The notes: generated from the sequence alone by a model not told the origin. A stretch of 64,000 nucleotides of DNA from Martinezella miluonensis (GCF_900094545.1 NZ_FMAH01000037.1:1-64000), one strand, 5' to 3'. Shown: positions 24,634 through 33,630, numbered from the stretch's first letter. A program made the numbers and translations.

Positions 24634-24679
24634 TCATTCCTCGTTGAAGATAACACATGATTCCGAGCGCTCGCGAAGA

Positions 24680-24735
24680 TGAAATTGATTTCATGTTCAG
24701 GCGAACGAACATTCAACATTGATTATCTAGATAAT
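24680..24735. promoter_or_regulatory. Palindromes between divergent response regulators
   Basis: TGAAATTGATTTCA (about 24680-24693) has six-base arms, and ATTATCTAGATAAT (24722-24735) is a perfect 14-base palindrome. Both lie in the 135-bp space that must contain the promoters of both regulator genes. They are candidate binding sites for one or both regulators. Confidence 0.5.
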
Positions 24736-24768
24736 ACGCGGAAACTAGTCAGCGTTCTTGGAGGAAAT

Positions 24769-25452
24769 GTGTCGAAGATACTCGTGGTCGAAGACGACCT
24801 GGGGACGGCATCGGAAATCGAGGCAGCACTTGTGGACCACGGCTGCACCGTTACGCAATCGCTCGATGGCCGGGACGGGCTGGTCAAGGCGATTTCAGGC
24901 ACATTTGACGCTATCGTTCTGGACCGCATGTTGCCCGGCGCCCTTGATGGACTTGGGATGCTGGCAGCTTTACGCGCCGCCTCGGTACAGACGCCAGTTC
25001 TAATTTTGAGCGCCCTTTCGGCAGTTGATGAGAGAGTCCGCGGCCTCAAGGCGGGCGGCGACGACTATTTGACGAAGCCGTTCGAAGCGCTTGAATTGAC
25101 GGCGCGACTGGACGTCCTCATGCGCCGGCGCACCAGCGCCACCCAGGAGACCGTCTTGAGGGTCGGCGATCTTGAAATCAATCTTCTGACGCATACCGCA
25201 AGCCGGGCCGACAACGTTATCGATCTTCTACCACGGGAGTATCAGTTGCTTGAGTATCTCGCTCGGCACTCGGGCCAAATCGTCACGCGCACGATGATGT
25301 TCGAGGAAGTATGGCACTATCGCTACGGCGAAGCGACGAATGTCATCGATGTCCATATCAGCAAACTTCGCAAGAAGCTGGATCTGCCTGGCCTTGCGCC
25401 TATGATCCGAACGCTTCGTGGTTCAGGCTATGTTCTCGATGCGGCCAATTGA
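24769..25452 (+). CDS. OmpR-family response regulator paired with the sensor kinase
   Basis: This 227-residue regulator has a receiver domain (SKILVVEDDLGTASEIEAAL, Asp in AIVLDRMLPGALDG, Lys in DDYLTKPFEALEL) and an OmpR-type DNA-binding domain (LPREYQLLEYLARHSGQIV, then NVIDVHISKLRKKLD). The GTG at 24769 follows GGAGGAAAT and places the start right at the receiver, which is better than the ATG at 24679. Its end overlaps the kinase gene, so they form an operon and a cognate pair. Confidence 0.92.
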   Translation: MSKILVVEDDLGTASEIEAALVDHGCTVTQSLDGRDGLVKAISGTFDAIVLDRMLPGALDGLGMLAALRAASVQTPVLILSALSAVDERVRGLKAGGDDYLTKPFEALELTARLDVLMRRRTSATQETVLRVGDLEINLLTHTASRADNVIDLLPREYQLLEYLARHSGQIVTRTMMFEEVWHYRYGEATNVIDVHISKLRKKLDLPGLAPMIRTLRGSGYVLDAAN

Positions 25453-26785
25453 ACTTTTTAGAACAAGCGGTTTCCGGTTGGCGCTTGCCTTCCTGCTCGT
25501 GTTCGGCACCGCTGCAAGCGCGCTGTTTCTGTTTGTCGATTGGCAGATGCGGGACTTTCTCGACCAGAGAAGCGACGAATGGCTCACGCGCGAGATGCAA
25601 TCGCTTCAAAGCTTGCCGGCAGACGCGATCGTCTCGCGCCTTTCACTCCGCAGCAAAGACCTGACGAACGCAGAGCGTCCATTTTCTCTCTTCAATCAGG
25701 ATGGCAAACTCATCGCGGGTGTACCGCTCGCCTATCCGGAAAAAGCTGTCTTTGACACCCCCTTCGATTTCGCAGACCACAGCGCGGCAAGGAAAGATCA
25801 TTACAGGGGATTGCTACATCGCCGTGCTGACGGCGGCTCCATCCTCGTTGCGCAAAGTCTGCATGAGCAGCGTGAGTTTCGGGAACGCCTTGAAAATGCG
25901 ACGCTGTTCGCGTCGCTGACGACGGCGCTACTCGGACTTGCAGGCGCCATTGCCGTCGGCTTCGGCGCGGTTCGCCGGCTGGACGCTATGTCCGGCGCTG
26001 CCGCGCAAATCATGAAGGGCGACCTCAAACAGCGACTGCCGACAGGCCGCGCCGGTGGCGACATCGATCGTCTCGCCAATGTCGTCAACGAAATGCTCGA
26101 CGAGATCGAGCGCCTGATGCAGGAGGTGAAAGGCGTTTGCGATAACATCGCCCACGACATGCGCACTCCGCTCACGCGCCTGCTGGGTAGCCTTGAGCGC
26201 GCGCGCCGGCGCGCCACCAATATCGAAGAATATCACGGCTATATCGATGAATCGCTCGAGGAGGTTCGCGGTATTCTGAAGACGTTCGGTGCGCTCCTGC
26301 GCATCTCGGAGGTGGAAGATGGCTTGCGAAGGTCGGGCTTCATTGACATCGATCTGAAAGCGATCGCACGCGATGCCGTCGATTTCTTTGAGCCCGCGGC
26401 CGAGGAATGCGGCGTCACTCTCGCATATGCCTCAAGCACCGACGAGCCTGCTGTTATCTCAGGCGACCCCAGCTTGATCTTCGAAGCGATCGCCAACCTG
26501 ATCGACAATGCGATCAAGTTCACGCCAAGGGATGGGCGAGCAACCGTCCGTGTCGAAGGAAACGGGCGCGTTGCGACTGTTGCCGTCGAGGATACGGGCA
26601 TAGGGATCCGCGCAGAAGACGCCGACGCCGTACTTCGCCGCTTCTATAGAGCCGAGAAAAGCCGACATGCCCCTGGTAATGGACTGGGATTGAGCCTGGT
26701 TTCGGCCATTGCGAGGCTTCACGGCATGCGCCTTGAAATCACAACACCAAATATTGGCACCTGCGTTCGTCTGGCAACCGATTAG
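25439..26785 (+). CDS. Sensor histidine kinase
   Basis: The 448-residue kinase has two membrane spans (FRLALAFLLVFGTAASALFLFV and FASLTTALLGLAGAIAVGFG) around a periplasmic sensor of about 130 residues. A HAMP segment and a dimerisation domain with phospho-accepting His in NIAHDMRTPLTRLLG follow. The ATPase has N box NLIDNAIKFTPRDG, G1 VEDTGIGI and G2 GNGLGLSLV. It overlaps the regulator gene by 14 bases. It may also phosphorylate the divergent regulator, which lacks its own kinase here. Stimulus is unknown; pump linkage suggests a membrane-active or toxic compound. Confidence 0.93.
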   Translation: MRPIELFRTSGFRLALAFLLVFGTAASALFLFVDWQMRDFLDQRSDEWLTREMQSLQSLPADAIVSRLSLRSKDLTNAERPFSLFNQDGKLIAGVPLAYPEKAVFDTPFDFADHSAARKDHYRGLLHRRADGGSILVAQSLHEQREFRERLENATLFASLTTALLGLAGAIAVGFGAVRRLDAMSGAAAQIMKGDLKQRLPTGRAGGDIDRLANVVNEMLDEIERLMQEVKGVCDNIAHDMRTPLTRLLGSLERARRRATNIEEYHGYIDESLEEVRGILKTFGALLRISEVEDGLRRSGFIDIDLKAIARDAVDFFEPAAEECGVTLAYASSTDEPAVISGDPSLIFEAIANLIDNAIKFTPRDGRATVRVEGNGRVATVAVEDTGIGIRAEDADAVLRRFYRAEKSRHAPGNGLGLSLVSAIARLHGMRLEITTPNIGTCVRLATD

Positions 26786-26814
26786 GGTTGCTTTGTCGCA
26801 AGAAACCAGAAATC

Positions 26815-26967
26815 GTGAGCGGTTCCCCTCTGCAGTGCATCCACACTGTTGAAGTCGAAACGGTCACCCTGCCCGGTAAAATGATCGCCCGAAATTCGAC
26901 GCGACGTCCGCTAAGGCCGAAAGCGATCACGGAAAGACTGCTGCTCCTGATGGGAATTGAACTGTAG
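26815..26967 (+). CDS. Possible 50-residue protein after the kinase gene
   Basis: A GTG-started frame reads SGSPLQCIHTVEVETVTLPG, then MIARNSTRRPLRPKAITERL and ends LLLLMGIEL. It looks protein-like and begins 29 bases after the kinase stop, but no clear ribosome binding site precedes it. An internal ATG could give a 28-residue version. Nothing else is recognised before 27096. Confidence 0.3.
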   Translation: MSGSPLQCIHTVEVETVTLPGKMIARNSTRRPLRPKAITERLLLLMGIEL

Positions 26968-27095
26968 ACCCTGTGATCTCTACTACCGGGACAAAGCCTT
27001 GTTATGGAGCTGGACGGATTGTCCAACCGAGAAGATATGTGTCGCAGCGGCACGGCGGATCGGGCAGCCATTGCGCCGTAGAATAGCTGATACAG

Positions 27096-27359
27096 TCACG
27101 ATTGCTGATGGTCCTTTTCGAGGATGGCTTCGAGGTCCGATATGTTGATCGGCACCATCTGTCGCGCCGAACCCTGCATGGCAATCGCCGGCAAATAGAT
27201 GAAGGCAGCGATACGTCGCCATGCCAGCCGGAAAGCGCCTTCGAGAGGCTCCTCGTCGTAATCGACGCGATAGTCTCCAGCCGGCTGAGGCGCTTCAAAG
27301 CCCGGCAACAGGAACGGAGAAGAAAAGCAAATGACGGTTTGCGTGGTGCGATTGTTCAT
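27096..27359 (-). CDS. Small rhizobial hypothetical protein
   Basis: This 87-residue protein begins MNNRTTQTVICFSSPFLLPG and has the core FEAPQPAGDYRVDYDEEPLEG, then RLAWRRIAAFIYLPAIAM and the tail VPINISDLEAILEKDHQQ. I recognise this pattern as a recurrent short rhizobial protein of unknown function. The start at 27359 fits that pattern and follows GGAG; an in-frame ATG eight codons earlier is less likely. Confidence 0.75.
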   Translation of the reverse strand: MNNRTTQTVICFSSPFLLPGFEAPQPAGDYRVDYDEEPLEGAFRLAWRRIAAFIYLPAIAMQGSARQMVPINISDLEAILEKDHQQS

Positions 27360-27884
27360 GATGGCAAATCTCCGCGGGAACACATAGATGCGGCTCCCCT
27401 GTCATTCGCATTAGAACAGGAACGATCCCGAGGCTGCCGACAGATCCGCGGTCAGCGATGGGTTCATTCCAATTCGAACGCAGCGACATGCGTGCCGAAA
27501 CGGCGCGATGCATTCGCTATCGAGAATTCGGAGTGCATGGCGGGTCGTAGTCTCTGACACCGCGAAGCCAGATGGGCCAAATCAACGAAACTCATCGTTA
27601 ATCCCCGATTGAGTTTCAATCAAGGCGCTCAAGCGTTTTCCTGATTTTTCTCAGAAAAATCTAAATTGAATATAATAATAAAATATCTTTCTCGTATTAT
27701 TACTTCAAGAAAATACAAATGACCATCTTGGAATTTACCGTCAAAATTATGCGGTATTCCAGATATTATTTTCGCATATCTCTCCTTATCGAATAATATT
27801 TCCTAGCACTCCTATCAATCGAGCACCATCGATACTATTTAACAGTTGCAGCCGCTCTATGCGCCGGCAGCAGAAAGATTTCTC
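27360..27884. promoter_or_regulatory. AT-rich groES upstream region with CIRCE-like repeat
   Basis: This spacer of about 525 bases becomes strongly AT-rich from 27640. At 27803-27829 a CIRCE-like element is seen: CTAGCACTC (8 of 9 to the consensus), a 9-base spacer, then GAGCACCAT (5 of 9), so the right half is badly degraded. A further inverted repeat, GGAATTTACCG (27730-27740) and CGGTATTCC (27752-27760), lies upstream. HrcA binding at the degraded site is doubtful. No gene was found in the spacer. Confidence 0.5.
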
Positions 27885-28202
27885 ATGATATTCCGCCCGC
27901 TCCATGACCGCATCGCTATCCGGCGCGACGAAGCTGACACCAAATCCAAGGGCGGAATCATCATTCCCGATACCGCCAAGGAAAAGCCCCAGGAGGGCGA
28001 AGCGATCGCCGTCGGCCCTGGCTCTCGCGACGAAAGCGGCAAGCTGATCCCTCTCGATGTCAAGCCCGGCGATAAGATCCTCTTCGGCAGGTGGTCCGGA
28101 ACCGAGGTCAAGATCAACGGCGAAGATCTGTTGATCATGAAAGAAGCCGACATCATGGGCATCATCGAAAAGACCGTCGCGACTGCCGACAAGGCCGACT
28201 GA
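27885..28202 (+). CDS. groES: Co-chaperonin GroES (accessory copy)
   Basis: The 105-residue protein is GroES: FRPLHDRIAIRRDEADTKS, the mobile loop KGGIIIPDTAKEKPQEG, then AVGPGSRDESGKLIPLDVK and a closing GEDLLIMKEADIMGI. It caps the GroEL ring during folding. The ATG at 27885 gives the normal length. groEL follows 49 bases later. As in many rhizobia that carry several groESL operons, this looks like a secondary copy. Confidence 0.96.
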   Translation: MIFRPLHDRIAIRRDEADTKSKGGIIIPDTAKEKPQEGEAIAVGPGSRDESGKLIPLDVKPGDKILFGRWSGTEVKINGEDLLIMKEADIMGIIEKTVATADKAD

Positions 28203-28251
28203 CCCGTCGAATTTTCGATCCCTTACCTCAAGACCGAACTGGGCAAAGACC

Positions 28252-29889
28252 ATGTCTCCCAAGGAAATCATCTTCTCCACCGAGGCCCGCGAGCGATTGC
28301 TTCGCGGCGTGGAACTGCTGAACAATGCCGTTAAGGTGACGCTCGGCCCCAAGGGCCGCAACGTCGTCATCGACAAATCCTTCGGCGCTCCGCGCATCAC
28401 CAAGGACGGCGTCACCGTCGCCAGGGAAATCGAACTGGAAGACAAGTTCGAGAACATGGGAGCGCAGATGGTGCGCCAGGTCGCCTCCAAGACCAATGAG
28501 CTTGCTGGCGACGGCACGACGACGGCGACCGTGCTTGCCGCCTCCATCTTCCGCGAAGGCGCCAAGCTGGTTTCGGCTGGCATGAACCCGATGGACCTGA
28601 AGCGCGGCATCGATCTCGCCGTTACCGCCGTGCTTGCGGAAATCAAGGCGCGCGCCACCAAGGTCGGGTCTTCGGGTGAGATCGCGCAGGTCGGCACGAT
28701 TGCCGCCAATGGCGACGCCGCCATCGGCGAGATGATCGCCAGAGCGATGGACAAGGTCGGTAACGAAGGCGCCATCACCGTTGAAGAGGCCAGAACGGCA
28801 GAGACCGAACTCGATGTCGTCGAGGGCATGCAGTTCGACCGCGGTTATCTCTCGCCCTATTTCGTGACGAACACCGAGAAGATGCGGGTGGAAATGGACG
28901 ACCCTTACATCCTCATCCACAAGAATAAACTTGGCAACCTGCAGGCGATGCTGCCGATCCTCGAGGCCGTGGTGCAGAGCGGCAAGCCGCTGCTGATCAT
29001 CTCCGAGGATGTCGAGGGCGAAGCTCTTGCGACGCTGGTCGTCAACAAGCTGAGAGGCGGCCTGAAGGTCGCAGCCGTCAAGGCACCGGGTTTCGGCGCT
29101 CGCCGCGAGGCCATACTGGAAGACATCGCCGTCCTGACGGCCGGCCAGATGATTTCCGAGGATCTCGGCATCAAGCTGGAGAACGTGACACTCGACATGC
29201 TCGGTAGCGCCAGGCGCGTGCTGATCGAGAAGGACACAACCACGATCATCGACGGCTCCGGCGACAAAGAGGCCATTCAGACCCGTGCCCGGCAGATCAA
29301 GGCACAGATCGTGGAGACGACGATCTCCGACTACGACAAGGAAAAGCTGCAGGAGCGCCTGGCAAAGCTCACCGGCGGCGTTGCAGTGATCCGCGTCGGT
29401 GGCGCGACCGAGCTTGCGGTCAAGGAAAAGAAGGACCGAATCGACGATGCCCTAAACGCCACCCGTGCGGCAGTTGAGGAGGGTATCGTTGCCGGCGGCG
29501 GCGTTGCGCTGCTGCGTGCGAAATCCGTGCTGGCGGGGCTGACAGGCGAGAACGCCGACGTGACGGCGGGCATCTCGATCGTACGTCGTGCGCTCGAAGC
29601 GCCGATCCGGCAGATCGCCGACAATGCCGGCGTCGAAAGTTCGATCGTTATCGGAAAACTCATCGACGGCAAGGATCACAACCAGGGCTTCGACGCGCAG
29701 ACGGAAACCTATGTCGACATGATCAAGGCCGGCATCATCGATCCCGCCAAGGTCGTGCGGACCGCATTGCGGGACGCCGGCTCGATTGCGGCACTTCTTA
29801 TCACTTGCGAAGCCATGATCGCCGATATTCCCGTGAGAGAATCAGCCCACAGCGCCGGAAACGACGCCATGGGTGGCATGGGATACTGA
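28252..29889 (+). CDS. groEL: Chaperonin GroEL (divergent accessory copy)
   Basis: The 545-residue protein has all chaperonin landmarks: VTLGPKGRNVVIDKSFGAP and DGTTTATVLAAS at the ATP site, then GFGARREAILEDIAVLTAG, and AAVEEGIVAGGGVALLRA. The tail is short and ends GNDAMGGMGY rather than in a long run of GGM repeats. The N-terminus (MSPKEIIFSTEARERLL) and several core positions differ from the usual rhizobial housekeeping GroEL, supporting an accessory paralogue that may serve special clients or stress conditions. The upstream control element is a degraded CIRCE, so regulation may differ from the main copy. Confidence 0.96.
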   Translation: MSPKEIIFSTEARERLLRGVELLNNAVKVTLGPKGRNVVIDKSFGAPRITKDGVTVAREIELEDKFENMGAQMVRQVASKTNELAGDGTTTATVLAASIFREGAKLVSAGMNPMDLKRGIDLAVTAVLAEIKARATKVGSSGEIAQVGTIAANGDAAIGEMIARAMDKVGNEGAITVEEARTAETELDVVEGMQFDRGYLSPYFVTNTEKMRVEMDDPYILIHKNKLGNLQAMLPILEAVVQSGKPLLIISEDVEGEALATLVVNKLRGGLKVAAVKAPGFGARREAILEDIAVLTAGQMISEDLGIKLENVTLDMLGSARRVLIEKDTTTIIDGSGDKEAIQTRARQIKAQIVETTISDYDKEKLQERLAKLTGGVAVIRVGGATELAVKEKKDRIDDALNATRAAVEEGIVAGGGVALLRAKSVLAGLTGENADVTAGISIVRRALEAPIRQIADNAGVESSIVIGKLIDGKDHNQGFDAQTETYVDMIKAGIIDPAKVVRTALRDAGSIAALLITCEAMIADIPVRESAHSAGNDAMGGMGY

Positions 29890-30419
29890 GAACCGTGCCT
29901 GGAGCGTGGCCGGGGGCGGAAATCTGAACAACAACAAATGCGGAGAATTCCAATAGCCATGCAGAGCAGCGGCAAGACATCATCAGCCAGCGCTTCGACA
30001 GCTACCGGCCCCGTCCAAGACAATCCCTGTGTGGGCCTACGTCGTCACGGCGGCCGCAATGATCGTCATCGGCTTCAACTGAGTGGCTTGGTGATCGCTG
30101 GCACGCCGCGCACCACAGCAGCAATAGCGAGTGACTTTGCACGCGCGAACCTGGCGTCCGCCATCTATGCCGAACGCCTCGACGCCGCGCCGGATGCCAC
30201 CACTAAACTCATCGAGTTCAAGGTGATCACCGGCAGCCGTAAGAAGCATCAGTTCGTCGAAGCCGGTGGCTGGGCAACCATGCGAGAGCAGACCTCGCTC
30301 GCTTGCCGCAGCGTTCAGGGCTGCACCACCGCTCTCGCTACGTAAGAACCAGTTCCCGGATGCGCTCCTTCATGCTTGAGCGGAGCGCTCCATAATTTGT
30401 CAGAGCAGGAGAATAACAA
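29890..30419. other. Spacer after groEL with decayed coding traces
   Basis: No intact gene is evident. One plus-strand frame contains a short membrane-like stretch, PVWAYVVTAAAMIVIGFN (about 30019-30080), and another encodes a protein-like tail up to 30345, but starts, ribosome sites and family matches are lacking. It may hold the remains of one or two small genes. The promoter of the next small gene probably lies near 30350-30400. Confidence 0.35.
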
Positions 30420-30587
30420 GTGATCCGTTTCGAGAAAAAGCCCGATCCGCAGCCATTGCCGAAGGATGCCGAAACCAATAGCGCGGAGCCAGTCCGCGAT
30501 TCCACAAAAAAAGAGAGTAAGAAGACGAGTACAGACGCCAAACATCGTCGCGCATCTGAAACGACTGATGACGATCGCCTCATTTGA
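30420..30587 (+). CDS. Highly charged 55-residue protein
   Basis: A GTG-started frame follows a textbook AGGAG site eight bases upstream. The product reads IRFEKKPDPQPLPKDAETN, then a Lys/Asp/Thr-rich low-complexity stretch (STKKESKKTSTDAKHRR) and the acidic end TTDDDRLI. It is probably disordered. No domain is recognised. It is followed 76 bases later by another small charged gene on the same strand, and both resemble short accessory proteins common in rhizobia. Confidence 0.62.
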   Translation: MIRFEKKPDPQPLPKDAETNSAEPVRDSTKKESKKTSTDAKHRRASETTDDDRLI

Positions 30588-30663
30588 GCGCATGCTTAAG
30601 CTTCGGCCGGTCCCTCATCCTGAGGCCGGCTCCATCAATTTCAACGATCAAAGGATCGCCCCA

Positions 30664-30807
30664 ATGGCCAAAGGACAATTGAGAAGCAACCGCGAGGCGC
30701 GGAAGCCGAAACAGGAAAAGACGACGGTAAAAACAGAAGCAAGCTTCGCCAACCAGCTCAAGGACGCCGCGAAAAGCAGCCCGCAGGGCGGCAAACACAA
30801 GAGCTGA
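30664..30807 (+). CDS. Small basic rhizobial protein (47 residues)
   Basis: The protein begins MAKGQLRSNREARKPKQEK and ends LKDAAKSSPQGGKHKS. This MAKGQxRSNxExxKPK opening is one I recognise from short conserved hypothetical proteins in Rhizobiaceae. It is very basic and probably disordered. No strong ribosome site is visible, so translation may depend on the upstream small gene. Function unknown. Confidence 0.65.
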   Translation: MAKGQLRSNREARKPKQEKTTVKTEASFANQLKDAAKSSPQGGKHKS

Positions 30808-30899
30808 AGTCCACACGGAATAGCGCCGAGGCGGGCGGTGACGCCCGCCGAGCTGACGCCCTTTACAGACCCATTCCGAAACCCAGAGATCCGGCAACG

Positions 30900-31016
30900 A
30901 TGAACACTGTTCATGAGATCTATCGCTTCGACTATCCGCTATTCCTCATCAGGTCTGCCATAGCGATGGCCGTCGCCTTCCCGGCACTCATTACCATGCG
31001 TGGAATTATTCTTTGA
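30900..31016 (+). CDS. Possible 38-residue membrane leader before the desaturase
   Basis: A short frame (MNTVHEIYRFDYPLFLIRS, then AMAVAFPALITM) would give one membrane span. Its stop TGA overlaps the TTG start of the desaturase gene, an arrangement that would couple their translation. No good ribosome binding site precedes it, so it may be a chance frame. Confidence 0.3.
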   Translation: MNTVHEIYRFDYPLFLIRSAIAMAVAFPALITMRGIIL

Positions 31017-32050
31017 TCGAGACCACCGACCGCGACCCAAACCTTCTCCTTTCCAACGAAAGGGCATGGCTCAAGATCCTCGCCAGATATCGTCAGCCGC
31101 ATCTCAAACGCAGCATTGTCGAGCTTGCGGCGACCGCCATCCCGTTCGCGCTTTTCTGGGTCGGCGCATGGGCGTCGGTTCACTACGGCTTCTGGCCCGG
31201 CTTGATCCTGGTCGTTCCGGCAGCGGCTTTTCTGCTGCGTCTGTTCATGATCCAGCACGATTGCGGCCATGGCTCGTTCTTCGCGCGTCGACGCGCCGAC
31301 GACTGGACAGGTCGCGTGATCGGTGTCTTGACGCTTACGCCCTATGATTATTGGCGCCGGGCGCATGCGGAGCATCACGCCTCGGCAGGCAATCTCGATG
31401 AGCGCGGCGTCGGCGACATAACGACGTTGACGGTATCGGAATATAGCGCCCTATCGTGGTTCGGGCGGCTTAACTACCGGCTCTACAGGCATCCGGCGAT
31501 CATGTTCGGCATCGGCCCGGCTTGGCTTTTCCTGTTCAAGCAGCGACTGCCTTTCGGCATGATGCGATCCGGTTCCCTGCCATGGATATCCACCATGGCG
31601 ACGAACCTGGCAATCGCTATCCTCTCCGCGATACTGATGTGGGTTATCGGAATCCTGCCCTTCCTGCTGGTGCATCTGCCGATCGCTCTGCTGGCGGGGG
31701 CCGCAGGCATATGGCTCTTCTACGTGCAACACCAGTTCGAGGAAACGCATTGGTCGAAAGAACCGGAATGGCAGTTTCCATATGCGGCCCTTCATGGCGC
31801 GTCGCATTACGATCTGCCGCTCGCTCTTCGCTGGATCACCGGCAATATAGGCATCCATCACGTTCATCACCTGTCGAGCAGAGTGCCCTATTACCGGCTG
31901 CCGGAAGTGCTGAGAGACCATCCCGAACTGGCCGGCATCGGCCGCGTCACGCTGATGGAGAGCCTGCGTTGCGTAAAGCTGGTTCTCTGGGATGAACAAA
32001 GCCGACGCCTGATCTCGTTTCGCGATGCTGCAAAGCTGCGGCACGCCTGA
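31013..32050 (+). CDS. Membrane fatty acid desaturase
   Basis: The 345-residue protein carries the three His boxes of membrane di-iron desaturases: HDCGHGSF, HAEHHASAG and HHVHHLSSRVPYYRLPEVL. Four or more hydrophobic segments surround them (SIVELAATAIPFALFWVGAW and others). It resembles the bacterial omega-6/delta-12-type group, which desaturates acyl chains in membrane lipids. The likely start is TTG at 31013, overlapping the stop of a small upstream frame. Proximity to cold-shock and chaperone genes fits a role in membrane adaptation, though no co-regulation is shown. Confidence 0.92.
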   Translation: MIETTDRDPNLLLSNERAWLKILARYRQPHLKRSIVELAATAIPFALFWVGAWASVHYGFWPGLILVVPAAAFLLRLFMIQHDCGHGSFFARRRADDWTGRVIGVLTLTPYDYWRRAHAEHHASAGNLDERGVGDITTLTVSEYSALSWFGRLNYRLYRHPAIMFGIGPAWLFLFKQRLPFGMMRSGSLPWISTMATNLAIAILSAILMWVIGILPFLLVHLPIALLAGAAGIWLFYVQHQFEETHWSKEPEWQFPYAALHGASHYDLPLALRWITGNIGIHHVHHLSSRVPYYRLPEVLRDHPELAGIGRVTLMESLRCVKLVLWDEQSRRLISFRDAAKLRHA

Positions 32051-32207
32051 TAGCGGCGATTTAGCCGGTCATCATGGATGAGGCGCGTTGTTCCGGGCTC
32101 TGTTGCAAAATCAGCTTGCTGTTGGAAGGCGCGCTGAAAGTCATGTGATGAACCTCCAGGCCGCGTGTTCTAAAGACTGGCGTGAGATAACTTTGGGAGA
32201 ATGAATA

Positions 32208-32447
32208 ATGTGGATCACGCTATCGATCGAGAACGGTCCCATTGCCAGATTCAATATGAGCCACGTTACGCACTACATGCGTCACGACACTCAGAAAGGT
32301 TCCACGCTATATTTCGACTTTCTTGACAACAATGGCCATCCGAAGAAAACGCTTGTTAACGAACCGCCTGAGCGGATTGCCGAGCTGGTCGAGGCAGAGC
32401 AACAAAGATTGGCTAGCCTTGGTGTTGGTTCATGGATCCGGACATGA
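32208..32447 (+). CDS. Small hypothetical protein (79 residues)
   Basis: The protein opens MWITLSIENGPIARFNMSHV and continues THYMRHDTQKGSTLYFDFLD and VNEPPERIAELVEAEQQRL. It looks like a compact beta-sheet domain followed by one helix. A good GGGAG site precedes the ATG. No known family was recognised. It stands alone between the desaturase and a convergent hypothetical gene. Confidence 0.68.
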   Translation: MWITLSIENGPIARFNMSHVTHYMRHDTQKGSTLYFDFLDNNGHPKKTLVNEPPERIAELVEAEQQRLASLGVGSWIRT

Positions 32448-32834
32448 GCGGATGGCGTTCTTTGGTGGGACTGGCAATCCGGTCGTTTCTTTGTGCCAGA
32501 CAGATCCCGGCTGACGCAGGCAAGTATGCGGTTGAGAACGGGACAGCCGCTGGCGACTTCCGTCTGCTTACCACAAAGCGATCAAGCCCGTGGCCGCTGT
32601 CCGATGATGGACTTGCATCGGCCCCATGGGGTCTCGACCAGCGCACTTTCCCCAGCCGGCAGTGGCTTGCCACATTATGCGACCGCGTCTCATCGTGCTG
32701 CCGCTGGAATATTCGCTGGGTACGCCTCACGACAAATTGGATGCGAAATACATATCGATCTGCTGTCAAATTAGTGGTTGCGACATGAGATGGCGAACGG
32801 GCGCTGCTCTCAAAGGCAGCGCTCGCCCTATCCC
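32448..32834. other. Spacer without a recognised gene
   Basis: Nearly 390 bases between two convergent small genes hold overlapping frames on both strands, none with a ribosome site or coherent protein sequence. I see no repeat or terminator of note. Confidence 0.4.
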
Positions 32835-33137
32835 TCAAGAGCAAGCTTGCGGCTGCGGCTCGTACCGGTCGTAGAGTGATCTCAGTTTAGCCCGCTGGGT
32901 ACTGGGCATGTTTTGTTGGAAGTCGCTTAATGCCCAGAACATGGCGATCCTCTCCAGCTGCGTCGGATTGACTATCCCGTATCGAAATAGGCCGACCAAC
33001 CCGACAGCAAAACCCTCTCGGCTATAGTCAGTGTCGTCGAACCAGCTCTGTGTCGTCGCCGTATCGAACACCTGTTTTATGATTTTAAGTTGGCTTTGCG
33101 ACAACTTTCCCTGCGCGAGACGTTTCAACTGTTCCAT
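32835..33137 (-). CDS. Helical hypothetical protein (100 residues)
   Basis: The product begins MEQLKRLAQGKLSQSQLKII and contains FDTATTQSWFDDTDYSREG, then VGLVGLFRYGIVNPTQLERI. GGAG lies nine bases before the ATG at 33137, which is preferred over in-frame starts at 33149 and 33185. It is likely a soluble alpha-helical protein. No family with known function is recognised. Confidence 0.68.
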   Translation of the reverse strand: MEQLKRLAQGKLSQSQLKIIKQVFDTATTQSWFDDTDYSREGFAVGLVGLFRYGIVNPTQLERIAMFWALSDFQQNMPSTQRAKLRSLYDRYEPQPQACS

Positions 33138-33357
33138 GATCGTCTCCATCGAAAGCCTACCCACAAATACATGTAATCGTCGCATGAGCTGAGATTATCA
33201 TGCATAAGTTGAGTCTGCTTTACATTTTTCAACTAAAAGGTACTCACATCGAGCCGGCAAATCTGTCCCCCGGCGCTGTGCTGCTTTCGCAAGTTCGAGC
33301 GCCCGGCGATGAGGTAAGCGCAAAAGCAAGGCTAGCAATTGCGACGGTCAGCTCCAA

Positions 33358-33471
33358 ATGCTTCACTACATTCCCGCCAAAAGAATAATCGGCATTCATT
33401 GCGCGGGAGCGGCTGCCGGCGGAATTGCGGCGGGGGCCATTCTCCTCATTCAGGCGTTCGTCAGCGTATAG
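33358..33471 (+). CDS. Possible 37-residue membrane peptide
   Basis: The frame reads MLHYIPAKRIIGIHCAGAAA, then a Gly/Ala-rich hydrophobic stretch (GGIAAGAILLIQAFVSV) that could span a membrane. The ribosome binding site is weak (no clear purine run), so this is a tentative call. Confidence 0.28.
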   Translation: MLHYIPAKRIIGIHCAGAAAGGIAAGAILLIQAFVSV

Positions 33472-33630
33472 TTTGAGGACGGGTGGGCCGGTCGCGCTCT
33501 ATCCTTAGGGCCTTAAGAAGCGCGGCCTTTTCGAGCCGGCCGGCTACGTCACCAGTGGTAATCGGCCGGAAGACCGTCTCGGTCTTCTCACGGATTGGGC
33601 AGGTGAATCGCTTTAAGCGTTTAGACATGA

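Noticed and set aside
27786..28829. A 347-codon minus-strand frame over groES-groEL
   Set aside because: Repetitive Ser/Ala/Leu sequence typical of an antisense shadow; groES and groEL are unmistakable.
30315..30593. Minus-strand frame antisense to the 55-residue charged protein
   Set aside because: The plus strand has an excellent AGGAG site and coherent short protein; the minus frame has neither.
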